DNA of 5,157 bases. Source: Bacteroidales bacterium (GTDB taxonomy: Bacteria > Bacteroidota > Bacteroidia > Bacteroidales > VadinHA17). The translations under genes were made by a program, and so were the position numbers. A model generated the notes under the pieces. That model worked only from the letters and a program-made list of their open reading frames with translations. It ran no database searches and was not told the DNA's origin. Every line of letters begins with the position of its first letter. The stretch's first letter is position 1. This document shows, piece by piece, positions 1-5,157 of this stretch. The DNA is taken from NCBI GenBank assembly GCA_003501665.1, contig DNOQ01000220.1:12493-17649 (forward strand), in the 5' to 3' direction.

Positions 1-329
1 TGATAGTATCGGAACCTGAAGGATATAACAGGGTAAGTGAACTTCTTTATTCATCAGGCAAAGAACCTTTGTCAGCCGGCAGAATAAGCATCGATAGCGA
101 AGATAAGGAAGAGGGTGTTATCGGAAACATTGCTGATATTAAAGATATTATAAAGGAGAAAAAGGTAAGGGAAGTCATATTTACTCCGGGTAAACTGACC
201 TATTCTGAAATAATTGACTGCTTCAGCATCATCTCAGTTAAAAATTTAAGCTTAAAGATTGCTTATCCGGGAGAGAAATATCTTCTGGGGAGCGGATCGG
301 TTATCACTCACGGGAAACAAAGTTTTTAA
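1..329 (+). CDS. C-terminal fragment of a probable family-2 glycosyltransferase (Rossmann-like tail domain)
   Basis: The reading frame is already open at base 3 and runs to TAA at 327-329, giving about 108 residues of a gene whose start lies left of the window. A TTG at 69 is an internal leucine codon; the frame continues upstream of it with IVSEPEGYNRVSELLYSSG, so it should not be taken as the start. The fragment reads like a Rossmann-type alpha/beta domain: a strand plus GYNRV helix, then IGNIADIKDIIKEKKV, then the strand REVIFTPGKLTYSEIID, and an end containing LKIAYPGEKYLLGSGSV. From memory, this matches the C-terminal extension of Bacteroidota GT2 glycosyltransferases, where the corresponding motifs are EVIF, KIAP and IGSnSI. 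The same fold occurs in CoA-binding-like domains of sugar-phosphate transferases. The catalytic GT2 domain is outside the window, so the sugar donor and acceptor cannot be told. The role in envelope polysaccharide synthesis is inferred. Confidence 0.6.
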   Translation, partial: IVSEPEGYNRVSELLYSSGKEPLSAGRISIDSEDKEEGVIGNIADIKDIIKEKKVREVIFTPGKLTYSEIIDCFSIISVKNLSLKIAYPGEKYLLGSGSVITHGKQSF

Positions 330-411
330 ACCTTTCGCGCCTGAATAATCAGGTATGAACAATTTTCTGTTCAGTATGTTATCCTGTTACGAAAAATATA
401 GTAACTGAATT

Positions 412-1722
412 ATGGCAAACGTAAATATATTACTTCCTGCCATGGGGGAAGGTGTCATTGAAGCAACAATCATTAAATGGCTTGTAACGGAGGGATCTGT
501 TGTAAGGGAAGATGATCCTCTCGTGGAAGTTGCCACAGACAAGGTTGATTCCGAAATACCTGCTCCTGCTGATGGTAAACTTGTTCAGGTTATAGCGCGT
601 GAAGGATCTGTTGTAAAAGTCGGTGAAGTAATTGCTGTGATGGAGTACACAGTGTCAGTTTCAGCTGATCAGCCGGAAAAGGTTGATAAAGAGGTTGAAA
701 GGATCAGGGAGACTATTTCCGGAATTAAAAAAGAAAAAGAAGAAGTTGAAACATTGTCCCATGACCTTAAGAGCAGGACCCCGTCAGGCAGGTTTCTGTC
801 ACCTCTTGTAAGAAGTATTGCTGCCAGGGAAAAAATAAGTTATTCTGATCTGGATAAAATATCCGGAACGGGTATGGACGGCAGGATCACCAAAGATGAC
901 ATTCTTGATTATATGGAATCGCTAAGAAAAGAGGAAAAAGAGCGTCAGGATTCAGCACTTAAAAAGGAATTATTGCCAAAGGAAAGTAAAAGGGAAGACA
1001 AGAGAGATTCACAGGATGAAATAATTGAGATGGACAGGGTGAGGAAGCTTATAGCAGAACACATGGTACTTTCAAAAAAGACTTCCCCTCATGTTACATC
1101 GTTCATCGATGCTGATGTTACAAAGCTGGCAGGCTGGAGAAATTCGGTAAAGGAAAAATTCTTTGCAACCGAAGGATATAAACTTACACTTACTCCTTTC
1201 TTTATTGATGCCGCTGCAAGAGCATTGTCTGAATTCCCGATGATAAATATTTCTGTGGATGGTAATAATATAATCCGTAAAAAGAATATTAACATAGGGA
1301 TGGCTGTTGCGCTTCCCGCCGGTAATCTTATTGTTCCGGTGATAAAAAATGCTGATGAAAAGAATCTTAACGGCCTGGCCAGAAGCGTAAGCGATCTGGC
1401 ACACAGGGCAAGGAATAATAAATTAAAACCCGAAGAGATCACAGGAGGTACCTTTACGATTACAAATTTCGGAAGTTTTGACAATCTTGCCGGAACCCCT
1501 ATTATAAATCAGCCACAGGTTGCGATCCTGGGAACCGGTGCGGTGAGAAAAATACCTGCCGTGATCGAAACTCCGGAGGGTGATGTAATAGCTATCCGGA
1601 ATGTTATGATATTATCATTAAGTTATGACCACAGGGTTATCGACGGAGCCCTCGCCGGAAAATTCCTGAAGAAAATCAAAGAGATACTTGAGAACTATTT
1701 ACCCGATATAGTACTTCCCTGA
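412..1722 (+). CDS. 2-oxo acid dehydrogenase complex E2: dihydrolipoamide acyltransferase
   Basis: This is the cytoplasmic core enzyme that transfers an acyl group from E1, via a swinging lipoyl-lysine, to CoA. All three E2 domains are present in order. The lipoyl domain (residues 1-77) has the modified lysine K44 in EVATDKVDSE. The peripheral subunit-binding domain (about 126-168) has SPLVRSIAARE and GTGMDGRITKDDI. The catalytic acyltransferase domain (about 204-432) has GTFTITNFGSF, INQPQVAILGTGAV and the active-site signature DHRVIDG, with H407 and D411. At 436 residues it has normal length for a single-lipoyl E2. ATG 412 starts exactly at the family's N-terminus. The bases before it are A/T-rich without a Shine-Dalgarno, as is usual in Bacteroidota. 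The linkers (about 85-125 and 169-203) are rich in Lys and Glu rather than Ala and Pro. The lipoyl motif LPAMGEGVIEA with DDPLVEVATDKVDSEIPAP resembles branched-chain-type E2s, but pyruvate cannot be excluded, so no symbol is given. No E1 or E3 gene is adjacent in view. An 82 bp gap separates it from the upstream gene, and a terminator follows. Confidence 0.96.
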   Translation: MANVNILLPAMGEGVIEATIIKWLVTEGSVVREDDPLVEVATDKVDSEIPAPADGKLVQVIAREGSVVKVGEVIAVMEYTVSVSADQPEKVDKEVERIRETISGIKKEKEEVETLSHDLKSRTPSGRFLSPLVRSIAAREKISYSDLDKISGTGMDGRITKDDILDYMESLRKEEKERQDSALKKELLPKESKREDKRDSQDEIIEMDRVRKLIAEHMVLSKKTSPHVTSFIDADVTKLAGWRNSVKEKFFATEGYKLTLTPFFIDAAARALSEFPMINISVDGNNIIRKKNINIGMAVALPAGNLIVPVIKNADEKNLNGLARSVSDLAHRARNNKLKPEEITGGTFTITNFGSFDNLAGTPIINQPQVAILGTGAVRKIPAVIETPEGDVIAIRNVMILSLSYDHRVIDGALAGKFLKKIKEILENYLPDIVLP

Positions 1723-1794
1723 ATAATACTATACAGCATAAAATTTTCTCATCCGGCATAAGTTCGTGTTGAGAAGATATTAACAATGGTTAAT

Positions 1795-1823
1795 AAAAAG
1801 GACAGACTTATTTTGTCCTTTTT
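1795..1823 (+). terminator. Rho-independent terminator after the E2 gene
   Basis: AAAAAGGACA (1795-1804) is the perfect reverse complement of TGTCCTTTTT (1814-1823), with a 9-nt loop and a run of six T at 1819-1824 on the 3' side. The stem can be lengthened by AAT/ATT (1792-1794 with 1825-1827) with one bulged base. The hairpin lies 72 bp after the E2 stop. Its A-rich left side would give a U-tract on the other strand too, so it may work in both directions. It separates the E2 unit from the propeller genes. The rest of the 1723-1957 spacer is AT-rich; it contains a small TTAAC/GTTAA palindrome (1780-1793), and I found no convincing promoter in it. Confidence 0.85.
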
Positions 1824-1957
1824 TATTATATTGCGGCTATATTATTGGTTTCAAATTAATAAACTGCAATTTATTGCCGGATCAGTGTACTGTCGCAATC
1901 AGTCTTTAGTATTTTTTATATGTCAGGTTTAGTTGTACCATTTATATCTGCTTGAAT

Positions 1958-3853
1958 ATGATAAAAAGGGTTGCACCGATTATTTTTATCCTGGTTTTAA
2001 TGTTCAGTGCAAATCTGTTGTCTCAGTCAAGGACAGAGAACAGAATGAATTTTCATGATGCTGAAAGCTGGATACTTTTTGAGGATTACAGGGAAGCTCT
2101 TCCTCTTTATCAGGAACTTTTAGCCCTTTATCCCGAAAATAATAATCTTAAATACCGGATTGGTCAGTGCTATCTGAATATGCCGGGAGAAAAGGATAAG
2201 GCCATTTTCTTTCTTGAAGAAGCGGTAAAGAACATCAATCCCGATTACAGGGAAAACCGTTTCAGGGAAACAGGAGCTCCTTTTGATGCACTTTATTATC
2301 TGGCCAATGCCTACAGGATAAACAACCAGCTCGATAAAGCCATTGAGACTTATCAGCTTTTCCGGGAGAAGCTTGATCCAAAAATTTATGATACAAATAT
2401 CGTTGCATTTCAGATCCGGAGCTGCCAGAATGCAAAAGTGCTTATGGCTTCACCGCTATTTATCAAGTCGGTCAACCTGGGCAGCACAATAAACGATAAT
2501 AATTCCGAATACAATGCTGTTGTCTCTGACGATGAAACCATGATGGTTTTTGCCAAGAGTCTCCCTTTTTACGATGCAATCCTCTTTTCCACAAAAGTAA
2601 ACGGCGTCTGGTCGGAACCGAATAACATGAATGATATCCTGAAGATCGACAGGAACATTTATCCCGCATCTCTTTCAGGTGACGGCAAGACTCTCTATCT
2701 ATACAATTCCGATAACTACGACGGGAACATATTCAAAACTACGTTCAATAACGGCACATGGAGCCCGGTGGTTAAACTGAATGACAACATTAACACAAAA
2801 TACTGGGAATCGCATGCAGTAGTTTCGCATGATAACAGGAAGATCTACTTTACGAGCAACAGGAAAGGAACATTCGGAGGCCTCGACATATATGTTTCCA
2901 GTCGTGACTCTACCGGGGATTGGGGGCCGGCACGAAACCTGGGACCTGTTATCAATACTCCCTTAAACGAAGAGACACCTTTCCTCAGCAGAGATGACCG
3001 GACACTTTTTTTCAGTTCAAGGGGACACCTGAATATGGGTGGGCATGATATTTTCTATTCAACCCTTCTCGATAACGGGGAGTGGTCTGTCCCCCTGAAT
3101 GCAGGATATCCGCTGAACTCAACTGATGATGATTTGTTTTTCATGCCGCTGAATCAGGGCTATGAAGGTTATTTCTCAAAATTCAGCCCCGACGGTTTCG
3201 GAAAACAGGATATTTACAGACTCGAAATATTTTCCGACAATCACCCGAGAAAATTTCCGGTTAAGGGTATTGCCAGGATTGCAGATATTAACTTAAAGAC
3301 AAACGACAAAATCAGGATCATTGCTGTCAATAACCGAAATCCCGGTCAGACATCTGAGGGCTATGCAGATCCTGAAACGGGTGAATATGAATTACTCGTA
3401 AACCATGGCGACCATACTGTCCTGTACGAAATCAACGGTATTGAAAGGTACAGAAGAGACATTCATCTTCCTCTCTTAAGCAAATCAGACTCCTTCATAT
3501 TGCCTCCGGCACTCCTTCCGCTTACTGATTTTGAGGCCACACTTGTTGTTGATAGTGAAAAACTTATTATATCAACGGAGAAAGTAATTCACCGGCCGCT
3601 TATCGTAAGACCGGAACATCCCGCGCTTGTTGCTGAAAAAAGAGCAGCGGCAATTTCTGAATTGGAAAAGGCTGCTGATGATGAAAGCAAAAGTAAAGAG
3701 ATACACGCTACTGAGGATCAGATGCTGACATCCGCGAAAGATGAAGATGCCCGGAAGAGTTGCAGGTTCTGGTATTTATGGTTTATTGCGGGTGCGGTTA
3801 TTATATCCCTTCTGATAATTTTCAAAAGAAAAAGAGAGAAGGATAAAGAATAA
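1958..3853 (+). CDS. Exported TPR / PD40 beta-propeller protein with a C-terminal membrane anchor (PorE-like, no OmpA domain)
   Basis: This is a 631-residue envelope protein. I chose ATG 1958, which gives a clean signal peptide (MIKRV, then hydrophobic IIFILVLMFSANLLSQ); a TTG two codons upstream (1952) is possible but less likely. There is no lipobox cysteine. Residues about 30-160 form a TPR-like helical module (FEDYREALPLYQELL, YRIGQCYLN, AIETYQLF) ending in RSCQNAK. Residues about 172-427 are about five PD40/WD40-like blades with recurring DGKTLYL, DIYV/DIFYS and GxWSxP/GDWGPARNLG motifs. Residues about 433-520 look like a beta-sandwich (VKGIARI, ADPETGEYELLV), similar to carboxypeptidase-regulatory-like domains. 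A charged helical linker (about 555-600) leads to one transmembrane helix (about 604-622) and the basic tail KRKREKDKE. By the positive-inside rule the tail is cytoplasmic and the rest periplasmic. PorE of type IX secretion shares the TPR-propeller-sandwich order but ends in OmpA, which is absent here. The function is unknown; a scaffold or sensing role is inference. A paralog follows downstream. Confidence 0.88.
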   Translation: MIKRVAPIIFILVLMFSANLLSQSRTENRMNFHDAESWILFEDYREALPLYQELLALYPENNNLKYRIGQCYLNMPGEKDKAIFFLEEAVKNINPDYRENRFRETGAPFDALYYLANAYRINNQLDKAIETYQLFREKLDPKIYDTNIVAFQIRSCQNAKVLMASPLFIKSVNLGSTINDNNSEYNAVVSDDETMMVFAKSLPFYDAILFSTKVNGVWSEPNNMNDILKIDRNIYPASLSGDGKTLYLYNSDNYDGNIFKTTFNNGTWSPVVKLNDNINTKYWESHAVVSHDNRKIYFTSNRKGTFGGLDIYVSSRDSTGDWGPARNLGPVINTPLNEETPFLSRDDRTLFFSSRGHLNMGGHDIFYSTLLDNGEWSVPLNAGYPLNSTDDDLFFMPLNQGYEGYFSKFSPDGFGKQDIYRLEIFSDNHPRKFPVKGIARIADINLKTNDKIRIIAVNNRNPGQTSEGYADPETGEYELLVNHGDHTVLYEINGIERYRRDIHLPLLSKSDSFILPPALLPLTDFEATLVVDSEKLIISTEKVIHRPLIVRPEHPALVAEKRAAAISELEKAADDESKSKEIHATEDQMLTSAKDEDARKSCRFWYLWFIAGAVIISLLIIFKRKREKDKE

Positions 3854-3908
3854 ATTTTTAGTGGAAGAATTACGGGGAATGAAGTTAAGGTTGTCAGAAA
3901 AAATAATT

Positions 3909-4012
3909 TAACCGCAAGGTTCACAAAGGAATCACGCAATGAGCACGAAGAATAGAATTGTTGAATTTTGTCTTTGCGGACTTTGTGATTTCCTGGCGTT
4001 CTTTGCGGTTTA
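3909..4012. repeat. Imperfect ~104 bp inverted repeat made of CTTTGCGG-type units
   Basis: The left arm (3909-3950) and right arm (3972-4012) are imperfect reverse complements around a ~21 nt AT-rich centre. The best-matching blocks are AACCGCAA (3910-3917) with TTGCGGTT (4003-4010), and the central GGAATCAC with GTGATTTCC. Within the right arm the unit CTTTGYGR recurs at 3972, 3981 and 4001; the left arm holds the complementary CCGCAAGG (3912) and CACAAAGG (3922). AACCGCAAGGTT at 3910-3921 is also a small stem with a GCAA (GNRA-type) loop. It lies entirely between two genes. From memory, GCAAAG-rich dispersed intergenic repeats of this look occur in many Bacteroidota and other genomes. It could be a degenerate non-coding mobile element or a transcript hairpin between the two genes. 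No flanking target duplication is obvious. Confidence 0.7.
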
Positions 4013-4074
4013 AAAGTTCTTTATTGATCAAATGGGATATTTGTTTCGTACCTGGCTTTAAAATAAGCCTTTAA

Positions 4075-4105
4075 TTGTTATTTCATGGCAATTTTTTTAA
4101 ATTTG
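4075..4105 (+). promoter_or_regulatory. Candidate Bacteroidota sigma-ABfr promoter (-33 / -7)
   Basis: TAAATTTG at 4098-4105 matches the Bacteroidota -7 consensus TAnnTTTG exactly. TTG at 4075-4077 lies 20 nt upstream, close to the known spacing for the -33 TTTG element, of which it matches three bases. Transcription would then start around 4110-4113, leaving a leader of only about 10-14 nt before ATG 4124. It would also exclude the in-frame ATG at 4085 as a start. Short AT-rich motifs arise by chance in such DNA, so this remains a prediction. Confidence 0.45.
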
Positions 4106-4114
4106 TTAAAAAAA
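4092..4114. repeat. Perfect AT-only inverted repeat before the second propeller gene
   Basis: TTTTTTTAA (4092-4100) and TTAAAAAAA (4106-4114) are perfect reverse complements around the 5-nt loop ATTTG. The palindrome ends 9 bp before ATG 4124 and overlaps the -7 candidate at 4098-4105. It may be a regulator site, an easily melted promoter segment, or chance in an AT-rich spacer. The right-hand A-run also fits the A-rich pre-start context that replaces the Shine-Dalgarno in Bacteroidota. Confidence 0.5.
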
Positions 4115-4123
4115 CCAGTAGTT

Positions 4124-5157
4124 ATGCGCCGTAAAATAATATCCGCCGTATTTTGGGTATTCCTTCCGCTCACACTTATCCCCCAGGCAATAAATTCACT
4201 TCAGGATAATTTCATTGAAGCAGAATATTTTTTCATGAGTGGCGATTACCTTGATGCGCTTCCCTTCTATCTTGATCTTTATGAAAAGATGCCTGACAAT
4301 TCAAACATAGCTTACCGGATCGGAGCCTGCTATCTGAATATTACCGGAAAAAAGAACCTGGCGATTGATTATCTGGAGTCTGCATCGAAGAATCTCTCTG
4401 CAAATCATAAGGAGGGAATTGTTACCCACGATTCGGCGCCTTATGATGCATTATATGATCTTGGATGCGCATATCTTATAAATTACCAGTTCGACAAAGC
4501 CAGGGATGCTTTCACCAGGTATTACAGCACCCTTCTCGAGGAGGACCATGAAAACCGTGCAATCGTGGAACAACATATAAGGTCGTGTGAAACAGCAAAA
4601 GACCTTATAGCTCATCCGGTTTCCTATATCGAAGAGAACCTTGGGATAATCTTTAACGACGAAAAGCCAAATTTCAACCCGGTCATTTCTGCTGACGGAA
4701 AGACATTCGCATTTATGGTCTCACTCAAATTTTATGATGCTGTAATGGTAACAAGGCTGATGAATGGCAAGTGGACTCCTCCTGTAAATATAACCCCTGA
4801 ACTGATGTCGGATGGCGATATGTATATTTCATGCCTCTCTGCTGACGGAAAAGTACTCTTCCTCTCCAGGGATGACGACTATAACAGTGATCTCTATTTC
4901 AGCACTTATGACGGAACCGCATGGGGAGCTTGCAAAATACTTAACAGGAATATCAATACGAGATACTGGGAATCGCATGGTTTTGTTACCGAGGATGGAG
5001 AAAAACTGATTTTTGCATCCGGCCGCCCCGGCGGATATGGCGGACTGGATTTGTATATTTCGAAAAAGATAAACGGCGACTGGGGCCCGGCTGTCAACCT
5101 CGGACCTGAAATAAACACCCCTTTAAATGAAGACCGGCCTTTCCTTATAAATAACGG
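4124..5157 (+). CDS. Exported TPR / PD40 beta-propeller protein, paralog of the upstream gene (3' end outside window)
   Basis: The frame starting at ATG 4124 stays open to the window edge, showing 344 codons with no stop. The N-terminus MRRKIISAVFWVFLPLTLIP is a signal peptide without a lipobox. An in-frame ATG at 4085 would add 13 residues, but 4124 aligns with the paralog's start and fits the promoter candidate. Residues about 28-160 form a TPR-like module (GDYLDALPFYLDLY, YRIGACYLN, FDKARDAFTRYY) ending in RSCETAKDLIAHP. From about 173, PD40 blades follow: VISADGKTFAFMVS, LSADGKVLFLSRDDD, INTRYWESHGFVTEDG, GGYGGLDLYIS, GDWGPAVNLGPEINTPLNED. It is collinear with the 1958-3853 product along the whole visible length with few gaps, about 40% identical by eye and higher near YWESH and GDWGP. 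Two cysteines (C69, C155) match C71 and C156 there. The window ends before the region that would show whether it finishes with an OmpA domain, a membrane helix or a sorting signal. Envelope location is inferred from the signal peptide; the function is unknown. Confidence 0.88.
   Translation, partial: MRRKIISAVFWVFLPLTLIPQAINSLQDNFIEAEYFFMSGDYLDALPFYLDLYEKMPDNSNIAYRIGACYLNITGKKNLAIDYLESASKNLSANHKEGIVTHDSAPYDALYDLGCAYLINYQFDKARDAFTRYYSTLLEEDHENRAIVEQHIRSCETAKDLIAHPVSYIEENLGIIFNDEKPNFNPVISADGKTFAFMVSLKFYDAVMVTRLMNGKWTPPVNITPELMSDGDMYISCLSADGKVLFLSRDDDYNSDLYFSTYDGTAWGACKILNRNINTRYWESHGFVTEDGEKLIFASGRPGGYGGLDLYISKKINGDWGPAVNLGPEINTPLNEDRPFLINN

Noticed and set aside
340..372. Two small hairpins (CCTGA/TCAGG at 340-353 and GAACA/TGTTC at 357-372) between the first gene and E2
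   Set aside because: Stems of only five pairs without a following T-run; too weak to call a terminator or regulatory element.
1072..1484. Two overlapping minus-strand open frames inside the E2 gene
   Set aside because: They lie fully within the well-supported E2 catalytic-domain coding sequence, show no recognisable motifs, and are shadows.
2472..2669. Minus-strand open frame inside the first propeller gene
   Set aside because: Its composition (Arg, Cys, Trp, Ser rich) is typical of an antisense shadow, and it overlaps conserved PD40 blades.
3718..3939. Minus-strand open frame over the 3' end of the first propeller gene
   Set aside because: Its hydrophobic stretch is the antisense of the linker, TM and tail region. 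It has no independent support.
3909..4012. CRISPR or tRNA interpretation of the intergenic repeats
   Set aside because: The units are short, degenerate and in both orientations, without regular spacers, and no cloverleaf can be drawn.
4054..4072. GGCTT/AAGCC hairpin followed by TTT
   Set aside because: The five-pair stem and three-base T-run are too short for a confident terminator.
4085..4126. Upstream in-frame ATG at 4085 as start of the second propeller gene
   Set aside because: It would add a 13-residue extension ahead of a good signal peptide, does not match the paralog's start, and would precede the predicted transcription start.
4812..5118. Short open frames on both strands near the right edge
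   Set aside because: They overlap the second propeller gene, whose true frame starts at 4124 and continues past the window. Its homology to the upstream paralog outweighs them.

Overview
The window looks like a piece of a Bacteroidota chromosome, probably Bacteroidales or Marinilabiliales. The evidence is moderately AT-rich DNA, start codons without Shine-Dalgarno sequences, one close match to the Bacteroidota promoter consensus (TAnnTTTG), and protein families typical of that phylum. All genes lie on the + strand, and no gene-free stretch exceeds 300 bases.

Left part (1-1823): the window opens inside the 3' end of a gene whose last ~108 codons resemble the nucleotide-binding-like tail of Bacteroidota family-2 glycosyltransferases. 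After 82 bp comes an intact 436-residue dihydrolipoamide acyltransferase, the E2 core of a 2-oxo acid dehydrogenase complex, with lipoyl, E3-binding and catalytic domains and all key residues. A clear intrinsic terminator follows it. No E1 or E3 gene is in view.

Right part (1958-5157): two tandem paralogs each encode an exported protein with an N-terminal TPR-like module followed by a PD40/WD40-like beta-propeller. This is the front half of the PorE/OmpA-family proteins of Bacteroidota envelopes. The first copy is complete. It ends in a transmembrane helix with a basic tail instead of an OmpA peptidoglycan-binding domain, so it is probably anchored in the inner membrane facing the periplasm. 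The second copy runs off the right edge (344 codons visible), so its C-terminus is unknown. The 270 bp between them hold an imperfect ~104 bp inverted repeat built from CTTTGCGG-type units, then a TAnnTTTG promoter candidate overlapping a perfect AT palindrome just before the second gene. The second gene therefore probably has its own promoter.

The metabolic left part and the envelope right part look like separate transcription units with no evident functional link. The most notable content is the paralogous TPR-propeller pair with its unusual membrane anchor. Nothing visible proves an undescribed system.
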